Source: Tsukamurella spumae (GTDB taxonomy: Bacteria; Actinomycetota; Actinomycetes; Mycobacteriales; Mycobacteriaceae). From it: a DNA stretch of 64,000 bases. This document shows, piece by piece, positions 52,918-61,402 of this stretch. Position numbers and translations under genes: made by a program. The stretch is taken from contig NZ_JAAXOQ010000002.1 of the NCBI RefSeq assembly GCF_012396015.1, positions 124,001-188,000 on the forward strand, written 5' to 3'. Numbering within the stretch: the first letter of the stretch is position 1; each line of letters starts with the position of its first letter. The notes under the pieces were generated by a model that saw only the letters and a program-made list of their open reading frames with translations, had not been told where the DNA came from and made no database searches.

Positions 52918-54039
52918 GTGCTGCAGGAGCTTCTTGAGCGCGAGGTGGCGCTGGGGCCGCTTCCGGGCGCCGTGGCCGCGTTGGACGATCAGGCGGGACT
53001 CGAGGTGGTCGTGGCGGGTGAGCGGGCGCCGGGCGTCGCGATGACCCGGGACACCGTCTTCCGCATCGCCTCGATCGGCAAGCCGATCCTCGCCGCTACC
53101 GCGCTCGTGCACGTCGAGCGGGGCACTGTCGGCCTCGACGACCCGGTGTCGCGGTGGCTGCCCGAGCTCGCCGAGCCTCGCGTCCTGCGCGACCCCAGCG
53201 GCCCGCTGGACGACACCGTGCCCGCCGTCCGGCCGATCACCGTGGGGCACCTGCTGTCCTTCACCGGCGGACTGGGCATGATCTCCGACTTCTCCGCGCC
53301 GCTGATGGGCGCCCTCTTCGGCGAGCTGCATCAGGGGCCGGCCGACCCGCTCGGCACCCCGCCGCCTGACGAGTGGCTCGCCCGCGCCGCGCGGATCCCG
53401 CTCGCACACCAGCCGGGGGAGGGGTGGACCTACAACACCGGCGCGGACGTCCTGGGCGTCCTGCTCGCGCGCGCCACGGGAGGCACGCTCGGCGAGGTGC
53501 TCGACGATGCCGTCCTCGTGCCGCTCGGCATGTCCGACACCGCCTTCCGCGCGACCGATGCGATGCGCCCGCGGCTCGGCGACGCCGTGATGACCGGTCC
53601 CGACGGGCTCGCGGTCGTCGACCCGGCCGACGGTGCCTTCGTCCCGCCGCCGGTCTTCGAGTCCGGCGCCGGCGGCCTGCTCTCGACGCTGGACGATCTG
53701 CTCCGGTTCGGCCGGATGCTCCGGGGCGGAGGCGAATTCGACGGTGTCCGCGTGCTCGGCACCGATTCCGTGGCGGCGATGACGGCCGTGCAGGTACCGC
53801 CGCAGCCGGGCGATGTCTTCCTCGACGGCGCGGCGTGGGGCTACGGCGGGGCGGTCGACGTGGACCGGGCGCATCCGTGGAGCGTCCCCGGCCGGTACGG
53901 CTGGGTCGGCGGATCGGGGACGGCTCTGTACTTCTATCCGGATACGGGCCGGGTCGCGGTGTGGCTCGGGCAGTTGCAGTTGGCGGGGCCCTCCGAGTTC
54001 GGTGCCATCGGGCGTTTCCTGACGACCGCGGCCGGGTGA
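52918..54039 (+). CDS. Serine hydrolase of the class C beta-lactamase/esterase family
   Basis: 373 residues with the penicillin-binding fold. The nucleophile is in RIASIGKPILAAT (S-x-x-K), the Tyr region reads GWTYNTGADVLG, and GWVGGSGTALYF stands where the KTG-like third motif is expected. No signal peptide, so a cytosolic esterase or D-aminopeptidase-like enzyme is more likely than a beta-lactamase. GTG 52918 follows GGGAGGGG by five bases. Confidence 0.83.
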   Translation: MLQELLEREVALGPLPGAVAALDDQAGLEVVVAGERAPGVAMTRDTVFRIASIGKPILAATALVHVERGTVGLDDPVSRWLPELAEPRVLRDPSGPLDDTVPAVRPITVGHLLSFTGGLGMISDFSAPLMGALFGELHQGPADPLGTPPPDEWLARAARIPLAHQPGEGWTYNTGADVLGVLLARATGGTLGEVLDDAVLVPLGMSDTAFRATDAMRPRLGDAVMTGPDGLAVVDPADGAFVPPPVFESGAGGLLSTLDDLLRFGRMLRGGGEFDGVRVLGTDSVAAMTAVQVPPQPGDVFLDGAAWGYGGAVDVDRAHPWSVPGRYGWVGGSGTALYFYPDTGRVAVWLGQLQLAGPSEFGAIGRFLTTAAG

Positions 54040-54058
54040 GGCCCGGGCTGGCGCAAAA

Positions 54059-54075
54059 ATACCCCTAGGGGGTAT
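54059..54075 (+). promoter_or_regulatory. CsoR-like copper operator
   Basis: ATACCCCTAGGGGGTAT is a perfect inverted repeat (arms ATACCCC and GGGGTAT around TAG), the form recognised by CsoR-family Cu(I) repressors. It is about 65 bases ahead of the CopZ-like gene. Confidence 0.8.
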
Positions 54076-54139
54076 GGTTGATTCGACGGTGCGCCGGATC
54101 ATGAGAGGTCACAGGCCCGTCCGAGATGAGGAGTGGAAG

Positions 54140-54346
54140 ATGGCAGTGGAGAGCACCTACACCGTGACCGGGATGACCTGCGGGCACTGCGCGGCGTCGG
54201 TCCGGGAGGAGATCTCGGAGATCGGCGGCGTCACGAACGTGGACGTGAACGTCGAGACCGGCGCCGTCACCGTCGCCAGCGACGCCGAGCTGACTCGCGA
54301 GGCCGTCGAGGCCGCGGTGAAGGAAGCCGGTTACGCGCTGGTCTGA
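54140..54346 (+). CDS. copZ: Copper chaperone, heavy-metal-associated domain
   Basis: 68 residues, a single ferredoxin-like HMA domain. The Cu(I) site is GMTCGHCAASV and the rest follows the family: ISEIGGVTNVDVNVETGAVTV and VKEAGYALV. ATG 54140 is chosen with GGAAG just upstream. The CsoR-like operator predicts induction by copper. The usual partners, CopA ATPase and csoR, are not adjacent. Confidence 0.9.
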   Translation: MAVESTYTVTGMTCGHCAASVREEISEIGGVTNVDVNVETGAVTVASDAELTREAVEAAVKEAGYALV

Positions 54347-54369
54347 CCTCGACCGGCTACGGTTGAGGC

Positions 54370-54993
54370 ATGTCTGAGCAGGGTTTCGGGGATTTCGAGT
54401 TCGAGCGCAAGTTCTTCGTGCGCGAGATCCCCGAGGCCGCTGCACTCGACCCGGCGCCCACGCTCATCGTGCAGGCGTACCTGTTCGCCGCCGACGGATA
54501 CGCGGTCCGGGTGCGCGTCCAGGGGCCGGCACCGTCGGAACTGACCGACGATCCCGGTGCGCTCATCGACGCCCTCGCGGACGCGACCACCGGCACGATG
54601 GCGGCCAAGGGGCCGGCCGTGAGCGGCACCCGCTACGAGGCCGAGCGCGAGCTCGATGCACTGGTGGCGGGCCAGATCGTCCGCCGCGCGGAACACGTGG
54701 TGGCGAAGGTGCGCTACTCGATGTGGCTCGGCGAGGACGGCTGGATCATCGACGACTTCCTCGGCGCCAACGCGCCGCTCGTCATGGCGGAGGTAGAGCG
54801 CGGCGGCCCCGTCGTCGACCTCGCGATCCCCGACTTCTGCGCCACCGAGGTGTCCGAGGACGACCGGTTCCGCAACGAATACCTCGCCCATATCCCCTTC
54901 GGCGGCTGGTCGGACGCCTACGCCCGCGAGCTCGCGCTCCTCGGCCCGCGGTTCGTGCACTCCCTCGGTGAGAACCGTCTCGGTGGGGTCTGA
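54370..54993 (+). CDS. CYTH-domain protein (triphosphate tunnel metalloenzyme)
   Basis: 207 residues. The EFERKFFV start is the ExExK signature of CYTH enzymes, which bind triphosphate in a beta-tunnel. VRVRVQG, AKGPAVSGTRYEAERELD, AKVRYSMW and MAEVERG supply the charged tunnel strands. Activity could be inorganic triphosphatase or thiamine triphosphatase; adenylate cyclase is less likely. ATG 54370 is six bases after TACGGT (54358-54363), leaderless. Confidence 0.85.
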   Translation: MSEQGFGDFEFERKFFVREIPEAAALDPAPTLIVQAYLFAADGYAVRVRVQGPAPSELTDDPGALIDALADATTGTMAAKGPAVSGTRYEAERELDALVAGQIVRRAEHVVAKVRYSMWLGEDGWIIDDFLGANAPLVMAEVERGGPVVDLAIPDFCATEVSEDDRFRNEYLAHIPFGGWSDAYARELALLGPRFVHSLGENRLGGV

Positions 54994-55063
54994 CGCGCGA
55001 GTCAGGGATTGCCAAGCCGTCGCCAACCGGTCCGTGGCAGCATGACCTCCGTGAGGAGGGGTG

Positions 55064-57349
55064 ATGTTGCAAACGGGTGATGACTTCGCCGGATACCGGA
55101 TCGAGCGACTGCTCGGTGCGGGAGGCATGGGAGAGGTCTACGTCGCGCGGCACCCGCGATTGCCGCGGTCCGACGCGCTCAAGGTGCTGCCGCCGCAGTT
55201 CGCCTCCGATCCGCAGTTCCGCGCGCGGTTCGAGCGGGAGGCGGATCTCGCCTCGTCGCTGTCGCATCCCGCGATCGTCAAGGTCTTCGACCGGGGCGAG
55301 TTCGAGGGGCGGCTGTGGATCGCGATGGAGCTCGTCGACGGGCTGGACCTGTCGCGGCGGCTGCGCGAGCAGGGTCGACTCGCGCCGAAAGAGGTCGCTG
55401 ACAGCATCGGTGCCGTGGCGGGCGCCCTGGATTACGCCGCCGACCGTGGTCTCGTGCACCGGGATGTGAAGCCCGCCAACATCCTGCTGAGTACCGACGG
55501 GCACGTCATGCTCACGGACTTCGGCATCGCGCGGATGGGGTCGGAGACTTCAGAGCTGACGGGGACCGGCGTCACCGTCGGAACGCTGAGTTACGCGTCA
55601 CCCGAACAGCTCCGGGGCGAGCAGTTGGACGGTCGGTCCGACCAGTACTCGCTGGCGTGTACCGCGTACCAGCTCCTGGTAGGGGAGGCTCCATTCCAGA
55701 ACAGCAACGCCGCCATCGTGATCGGCTCGCACCTGACCTCCCCGCCGCCGTCCGCGGTTGCGCTGCGGCCCGAGCTGTCGCCGGATGTCGACGACGCACT
55801 GCGGAGGGCACTGTCGAAGTCTCCGGCTGATCGCTTCGATTCGTCGGCGGACTTCGCCGCCGCGCTTGATGCGGGGCTCCGCGAGACCGCGATAGCGGCT
55901 CCGCCGACGGTATCGCCCGCCGTTCCGCCTGTCGCGCAGCCGCGTCCGGCCGACGATGACCCTGATCGCACGCTCCTTCGGGGCGAGCAACAGCCTCTCG
56001 CCGCTCCAGCGGATTCGCGACCCCGTGGCCGACGAAAGCGGAACGCTCTCGCGGCGGCCGCGGTCGTGGTGCTGCTGGTGGTGGTTGCCGGTGGATACGC
56101 CGGATATCGATGGGTTCAGTCGGACGACCCGACGAGTGGGCTTACGCAGGCCCCGACGGCCGAGGCGGCCGCTATGCCGCGGACCTCGGTCTCTCCGTTG
56201 CTGCCGTCATTAGAGAACAAGCCCGAGGGCTGGCGTTGGAGAGTCACTACGGGGCCAACGACGCCGACGTTTTTGGCCGCCGACGAGAAGACCGCGGTCT
56301 TCAAGGGCGGAACCTACGACCAACCACTGATCATTGTCGTCGACCCGGCGACCGGCAAGATCCGGCGTGAGCCGATCCCGTACGACGGTGCGGACTACAA
56401 GTGCGCGCTCCGCGCTTCTAAGCTCGCCTGCGCGGATTCTCCGATGGGATCGTCCGCCTGGCGGGGCACGGTCCTCGACGTCGAAACCGGCGCGCTGACT
56501 CGACTCGGTGAAGTCCCAGGGCCCGGGATTGCATTCTTGGGCGACGGTGTCGTGGTAGTCGGCGCTGCCGGCAAGGAAGCCACCCTTTACCGCCCGGACG
56601 GAACCGTGATGTCGCGGCTCGCCGGCACCTCGGTGAAGGTCTACCCGACCGCAGGATTGGCTGTCACAGTCACCAGTCCGGCTGGCTCGGACCCGTTCGC
56701 GAAGGGACAGCTCCGTGTCCTCGCCGCGGACGGACGGGTGATCTTTCAGCGCGATCTCGCCAAGAACGAGAACCCCACGATCAGCGGATCCGCCACCGGG
56801 GTGCTTCTGACGACCGCGTCGGGAGCACTGCAGGTGGTGGATCGCAACGGTGCGGTGAAGGACGTGGCGGCGGGTTGGAAGGCTGCGAGCGACGACTGCA
56901 ACTGCGACGCACCGGTATCGCCCCTTCCAGTCGTGTACCAGGAGGTCGGTGGCCAGATCGTCGTCGGCACGGTCAATCCCGCGACAGGGAACCTGCTGTG
57001 GGCTCGCAGTATGTTTGCCGATCGGGCGAAGGGACGTCCAGGCAACTGGTATGTCCGGGTCACGGGTGTGGGGACCAAGGTGCTCGCTACGTACTACCAG
57101 TTGTCGTCGGACTCGTCGGGAGCAAACCCGACCGAGTTGTGGGATGCGTTCACAGCGGACGGAGGAGCCCTGTTGGCATTCGGTGACGTCATCGGCACCG
57201 ACGGTCAGCGGGTGCTCATTACGGATCGAAGCAGGCGCCTCTTCCCCGCCGTGGCAAACAAGCCACCGGACTTCTGGTCGTTGAGTCTGGATGGGACGGC
57301 TCGTGCCGCCGGCGGCGGCGCGTACGTCGGAAACGGACGGGTCATCTGA
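55064..57349 (+). CDS. Receptor-type Ser/Thr protein kinase with extracellular PQQ-like propeller
   Basis: 761 residues. The cytosolic kinase domain (about 1-270) has GAGGMGEVY, the Lys in ALKVL, HRDVKPANI and DFGIA, all intact. A juxtamembrane linker follows, then a transmembrane segment near residues 328-350 and about 400 extracellular residues of repeated VxDxxTG-like strands (VVDPATGKIR, VLDVETGALTRLG, VNPATGNLLW). These suggest a PQQ-type beta-propeller sensor. ATG 55064 follows GAGGAGGGG. The sensor half uses more A/T-ending codons than its neighbours. Confidence 0.9.
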   Translation: MLQTGDDFAGYRIERLLGAGGMGEVYVARHPRLPRSDALKVLPPQFASDPQFRARFEREADLASSLSHPAIVKVFDRGEFEGRLWIAMELVDGLDLSRRLREQGRLAPKEVADSIGAVAGALDYAADRGLVHRDVKPANILLSTDGHVMLTDFGIARMGSETSELTGTGVTVGTLSYASPEQLRGEQLDGRSDQYSLACTAYQLLVGEAPFQNSNAAIVIGSHLTSPPPSAVALRPELSPDVDDALRRALSKSPADRFDSSADFAAALDAGLRETAIAAPPTVSPAVPPVAQPRPADDDPDRTLLRGEQQPLAAPADSRPRGRRKRNALAAAAVVVLLVVVAGGYAGYRWVQSDDPTSGLTQAPTAEAAAMPRTSVSPLLPSLENKPEGWRWRVTTGPTTPTFLAADEKTAVFKGGTYDQPLIIVVDPATGKIRREPIPYDGADYKCALRASKLACADSPMGSSAWRGTVLDVETGALTRLGEVPGPGIAFLGDGVVVVGAAGKEATLYRPDGTVMSRLAGTSVKVYPTAGLAVTVTSPAGSDPFAKGQLRVLAADGRVIFQRDLAKNENPTISGSATGVLLTTASGALQVVDRNGAVKDVAAGWKAASDDCNCDAPVSPLPVVYQEVGGQIVVGTVNPATGNLLWARSMFADRAKGRPGNWYVRVTGVGTKVLATYYQLSSDSSGANPTELWDAFTADGGALLAFGDVIGTDGQRVLITDRSRRLFPAVANKPPDFWSLSLDGTARAAGGGAYVGNGRVI

Positions 57350-57393
57350 CGCGGGTGTAGCCGACGTCACGCTCCATTTCCTACCTCGGGCGG

Positions 57394-57434
57394 TTGACGG
57401 GGCCTGTAATAACGCTGTTAACTTAACGGCGTTA
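57394..57434 (+). promoter_or_regulatory. Promoter with two tandem TetR-type operators before mmpL
   Basis: TTGACG (57394-57399) serves as -35. Two 11-bp inverted repeats, TAACGCTGTTA (57410-57420) and TAACGGCGTTA (57424-57434), lie 14 bp apart across the likely -10 region. Together they also make a larger dyad. The TetR gene at the end of the operon is the obvious ligand. Confidence 0.65.
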
Positions 57435-57459
57435 TCACAACTCTCCCGGAGGTCGGACG

Positions 57460-59622
57460 ATGATCGACGCACTCACGCGACTGGTCGCGCGGCGCGCCAA
57501 GGCGGTGCTGCTGCTCGCGGTGATCCTGCTGGCGGGGCTCGGCCTCGCAGGCGCGGGTGTCGCCGACAAGTTGCAGGCCGGCGGCTACGTCGACCCGCAG
57601 GCCGAGGCCATGCAGACCTACAACCACATGGCCGACGACTTCCACCGCGGCGGCCTCCCGCTCGTGCTCGCGGTGTCCGTGCCCGAGGGGCAGGAGGGCC
57701 CGGCGTCCGCCTACGGCCGTGACCTGGTCGACCGGCTCAAGGGCGACGGGCGGGTCGAGAGCGTGGTCGACGGCTTCTCCGCGCCGACCCCGATGCTGCT
57801 CAGCGAGAACAAGCGCACCGTGCTCATCGTCGCCTCCATCGCCGGTGGCGAGTCGCAGGCGCCGCTCAACGCGAAGGCCATCGTCGAGAACCTCCCCGGG
57901 GCGCCGTCGCCCGTCACGATGACGCCCGGCGGCCAGGCCTACAGCTACGCGCAGATCAACGACCAGTCGTCGAAGGACCTGCTCGTCGCCGAGGCGGTCG
58001 CCATCCCGATCACCTTCCTCGTGCTGGTGTGGGTGTTCGGCGGGCTTGTGGCGGCGGCCATCCCGGTCCTCATCGGCATCGCCGCGATCATCGCGACCAC
58101 CGGCATCCTGCGTGCCTTCACGGCCATCACCGATGTCTCGATCTTCGCGCTCAACCTCACCACCGCGATGGGCCTGGCGCTCGCGATCGACTACACGCTG
58201 CTCGTCCTCAGTCGCTACCGCGAGGAGGTGGCCGCAGGCGGTGACAGGCCGGAAGCGCTGCGCCGCACCATGAACACCGCCGGCCGCACGGTGATCTTCT
58301 CCGCCGTGATCGTCGGTCTCTCACTGGCCGCGATGGCGATCTTCCCGATGTACTTCCTGCGCTCGTTCGCGTACGCGGGTGTGGCGGTGGTGGTCTTCGC
58401 GGCGCTCGCCACGCTCGTCCTCACGCCCGCGATCCTCACCGTCCTCGGCGACCGGGTGGACGCCCTGAAGATCGGCCGGCGCGGGCCCGAACCCGACCCG
58501 CACGACAGCCTCTTCTACCGCTTCACCCGCGGCGTGCTGCGGCGCGCCGTTCCGGTCGGCCTGGCCCTCATCGCGCTCCTGCTGGTGCTCGGAAGCCCGT
58601 TCCTCAGTGTTCATTTCGGCTTCCCCGATGACCGCGTGCTCCCGGCCTCGGCCTCCTCGCACCGAGTGGGCGACATCATCCGCGAGGACTTCGCGGAGGA
58701 CTCCGCGGGCCAGGTCTCCGTGATCCTCACGGAGAAGGTCGACGACGATGCCGTGGCCGACTACGCCGCGCGCCTATCGACCGTGGAGTCGACGGGCACG
58801 GTGGTCGCGCCGACCGGCACCTACCTCGGCGGGCACCGGATCGCCGACGGCGACCCGACCGCCAGGGCGTCGAACGGCACCGTCCTGGTGACGGTTTCGT
58901 CGAAGCTCGACCCCCTGGCCCGTGCCGCATCGGATCAGCTCGACCGGCTGCGTGAGGTCCGCGCGCCGGCTCCGACCTCGTTCGGCGGGTCGGCCCAGCT
59001 CAACCGCGACTCGGTCCAGTCGATCCTCGACACCCTGCCCCTTGTCCTGCTCGTGATCGCGGTGACCACGTTCATCCTGTTGTTCCTGCTCACCGGCAGC
59101 GTCGTGCTCCCGCTCAAGGCGCTGGTGATGAACGTGATATCGCTGTCCGCGATGTTCGGCGCGCTGGTGGCGATCTTCCAGTGGGGGTGGCTGGACGGCC
59201 TGGGTACGGTGCCCGGCGGGCTCATCGCCAACGTGCCCGTGCTGATGTTCTGCATCGCCTTCGGCCTGTCCATGGACTACGAGGTGTTCCTGCTGTCGCG
59301 GATCAAGGAGTTCTGGGATCACTCGCCGACGCACGACCGCGCCGCCAACGACGAGGCCGTGGCGATGGGCATCGCCCGCACCGGACGCGTGGTCACCGCC
59401 GCGGCGCTGCTGATGGCGATCGTGTTCGCGGCCATCGGATTCGCGGGCGTGTCCTTCATGAAGATGTTCGGCGTGGGCATGATGATCGCAGTCCTGTTGG
59501 ACGCCACCCTGATCCGCATGCTGCTCGTGCCCGCGTTCATGCGCGTGGCGGGGACCTGGAACTGGTGGGCGCCCGCCCCCCTCAGGCGCCTGCACGACCG
59601 CGTCGGCCTGCGAGAGTCGTAG
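57460..59622 (+). CDS. MmpL/RND-superfamily transporter
   Basis: 720 residues, 12 transmembrane segments in two repeats, each with a large extracytoplasmic loop. The proton-relay motifs AIDYTLLVLSRYREE in the first half and SMDYEVFLLSRIKE in the second are characteristic of MmpL proteins. These move lipids or siderophores across the inner membrane. No mmpS partner is adjacent. GGAGG lies before ATG 57460. It forms an operon with the following TetR gene, five bases on. Confidence 0.93.
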   Translation: MIDALTRLVARRAKAVLLLAVILLAGLGLAGAGVADKLQAGGYVDPQAEAMQTYNHMADDFHRGGLPLVLAVSVPEGQEGPASAYGRDLVDRLKGDGRVESVVDGFSAPTPMLLSENKRTVLIVASIAGGESQAPLNAKAIVENLPGAPSPVTMTPGGQAYSYAQINDQSSKDLLVAEAVAIPITFLVLVWVFGGLVAAAIPVLIGIAAIIATTGILRAFTAITDVSIFALNLTTAMGLALAIDYTLLVLSRYREEVAAGGDRPEALRRTMNTAGRTVIFSAVIVGLSLAAMAIFPMYFLRSFAYAGVAVVVFAALATLVLTPAILTVLGDRVDALKIGRRGPEPDPHDSLFYRFTRGVLRRAVPVGLALIALLLVLGSPFLSVHFGFPDDRVLPASASSHRVGDIIREDFAEDSAGQVSVILTEKVDDDAVADYAARLSTVESTGTVVAPTGTYLGGHRIADGDPTARASNGTVLVTVSSKLDPLARAASDQLDRLREVRAPAPTSFGGSAQLNRDSVQSILDTLPLVLLVIAVTTFILLFLLTGSVVLPLKALVMNVISLSAMFGALVAIFQWGWLDGLGTVPGGLIANVPVLMFCIAFGLSMDYEVFLLSRIKEFWDHSPTHDRAANDEAVAMGIARTGRVVTAAALLMAIVFAAIGFAGVSFMKMFGVGMMIAVLLDATLIRMLLVPAFMRVAGTWNWWAPAPLRRLHDRVGLRES

Positions 59623-59627
59623 ACGCC

Positions 59628-60305
59628 ATGGCAGCGGAGCGCCGGCGGCGCAGCAAACGCGGGGACGGTGACCGTCTCGGTGCCGACATCCTGGACGCGG
59701 CCACGGAGCTGCTGGTCGAGACCGGCAGCGCCGAGGCGGTCTCGATCCGCGCGGTGGCGCAGCGGGTCGGCGTCACCCCACCGTCGATCTACCTGCACTA
59801 CGCGGACAAGAACGCGCTCCTGGACGCCGTCGTCGCGCGGTATCTGGAGCGGCTCGACGATGCCCTGCGGGTGGCCGATACCGGTGCCGCCACAGCGCTC
59901 GACGCGGCGCGTGCGCAGGGGCTCGAGTTCGTGCGCTTCGCGCTGGACAACCCCGAGCAGTACCGACTGGCGTTGATGGATCCGTCGGACTCCGCCTCCG
60001 ACGTGGACGTGATGCTGGGCAACGCGACCTTCGGTCATTTGGAGGAGACGGTGCGGCGTCTGCAGGACGCGGGCTTCTATCCGCCGGGCGATCCGCGGCC
60101 GATAGCCCTGCAGATGCTCACGATCGCGCACGGGGTCGCCTCGTTGCTCGTCGCCAAACCGTTCCTGCCGTGGGGGGACCCGATCGAGTACGCCGACCGC
60201 GTGATCTGCGGGGCGTGCCTCGGCATCGCCCTCACGGCCGGCATGGACGAGTTGCCGAGCACCGCCGAGGCTCTCGGGCTGGTTCGCGCACTGCGCGAGG
60301 GCTGA
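59628..60305 (+). CDS. TetR-family regulator of the mmpL operon
   Basis: 225 residues. HTH: AVSIRAVAQRVGVTPPSIYLHYADKNALL; a TetR_C_13-like ligand domain follows. ATG 59628 is five bases after the mmpL stop, so both genes are co-transcribed and the product probably represses the operon at the tandem sites before mmpL. Confidence 0.87.
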   Translation: MAAERRRRSKRGDGDRLGADILDAATELLVETGSAEAVSIRAVAQRVGVTPPSIYLHYADKNALLDAVVARYLERLDDALRVADTGAATALDAARAQGLEFVRFALDNPEQYRLALMDPSDSASDVDVMLGNATFGHLEETVRRLQDAGFYPPGDPRPIALQMLTIAHGVASLLVAKPFLPWGDPIEYADRVICGACLGIALTAGMDELPSTAEALGLVRALREG

Positions 60306-60307
60306 CC

Positions 60308-60327
60308 GGTCCGCGGGGCGACGGACC
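60308..60327 (+). terminator. Hairpin between the TetR gene and metN
   Basis: GGTCCG (60308-60313), an eight-base loop and CGGACC (60322-60327) form a perfect 6-bp stem three bases after the TetR stop. There is no T-run. Confidence 0.5.
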
Positions 60328-60406
60328 TCTCGGATCAGCCTGACCGCAACCGTTCTGTCGCGGCGCCCGATGCCGCACTGTGTTCCTCACATCGCGAGGA
60401 GGACAG

Positions 60407-61402
60407 ATGATCGAGGTGCGGAACCTCACCAAGACCTACGGGTCGGGAGCCACGGCCGTGTCGGTGCTGCGGGACGTGGGTTTCACTGTGGCGGCGGGCG
60501 AGATCTTCGCCGTGGTCGGTCCCAGTGGCTCCGGGAAGTCGACGCTCGCACAGTGCTTGAACCTGCTGGAGCGTCCGACGAGCGGCACCGTCGTGATCGG
60601 CGGGCAGGACCTGACGGCCCTGCCGGAGAGGGAGCTGCGGGCGGCCCGTCGCCGGATCGGCACCGTCTTCCAATCCTCGAGTCTGCTGCGCCGGCGCACC
60701 GCAGCGGAGAACGTGGCACTCCCGCTGGAGTACTTGGGCGTGACCAAGGGAGAGACGCGGGCGCGCGTCGCCGAGCTGCTCGACCGGGTGGGGCTGGCGG
60801 ACAAGGCCGCCCACTACCCGCACCAGCTCTCCGGCGGCCAACGTCAGCGGGTGGGGATCGCCCGAGCGCTGGCGCTGCGGCCCAAGGTGCTGCTCTCCGA
60901 CGAGGCCACGTCCGGCCTCGACCCCGATGCCACCGCTCAGTATCTCGATCTGGTCCGCGACGTGCGCGATGAGTTGGACCTCGCCGTCGTGCTGATCACC
61001 CACGAGATGGACACCATCGTCCGTGTCGCCGACAGCGCGGCCCGCCTCGACCACGGCGTTCTCGCAGAACACGGCGCCCTCGTCGACCTGCTGACGGACC
61101 CGGGATCGGTTCTGGGACGGACTCTGCGCTCCGCGGGCCCGGCGGCGACGGCACCGTCGGGCCAGACGAGGGTGCGCCTGACCTACGACACCGCGGTGCG
61201 GCCCGACTGGCTCAGCTCAGTGACGATCGGCACCGGTGCGGCGGTCGCGCTGCTGTCGGCCTCCGTGCAGGCGGTGGGAGGCGTGACCGTCGGCACGGTC
61301 ACCATCGGCGTCGACGACGGTGACCTGGCTCGCGTCCTCGAGGCCGTTCGAGCCCTCGGGCTGCGTACCGACACCGCGGTGCCCGAGGCGGTGGCCGCAT
61401 GA
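60407..61402 (+). CDS. metN: Methionine ABC importer, ATP-binding subunit
   Basis: 331 residues. ABC domain with GPSGSGKSTL, LSGGQRQRVGIARAL and VLLSDEATSGLD; the last is the MetN-typical Walker B. A C-terminal NIL regulatory domain follows (VRLTYDTAVRPDWLSSV, VGTVTIGVDD), which senses methionine and inhibits transport. GAGGAGG precedes ATG 60407. It overlaps metI (ATGA). I did not recognise an S-box or SAM-IV riboswitch in the 80-base leader. Confidence 0.93.
   Translation: MIEVRNLTKTYGSGATAVSVLRDVGFTVAAGEIFAVVGPSGSGKSTLAQCLNLLERPTSGTVVIGGQDLTALPERELRAARRRIGTVFQSSSLLRRRTAAENVALPLEYLGVTKGETRARVAELLDRVGLADKAAHYPHQLSGGQRQRVGIARALALRPKVLLSDEATSGLDPDATAQYLDLVRDVRDELDLAVVLITHEMDTIVRVADSAARLDHGVLAEHGALVDLLTDPGSVLGRTLRSAGPAATAPSGQTRVRLTYDTAVRPDWLSSVTIGTGAAVALLSASVQAVGGVTVGTVTIGVDDGDLARVLEAVRALGLRTDTAVPEAVAA

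Noticed and set aside
60328-60406. SAM riboswitch ahead of metN
   Set aside because: I looked for S-box and SAM-IV core sequences and found none, and the leader is short. A covariance search (Infernal with Rfam) would decide.
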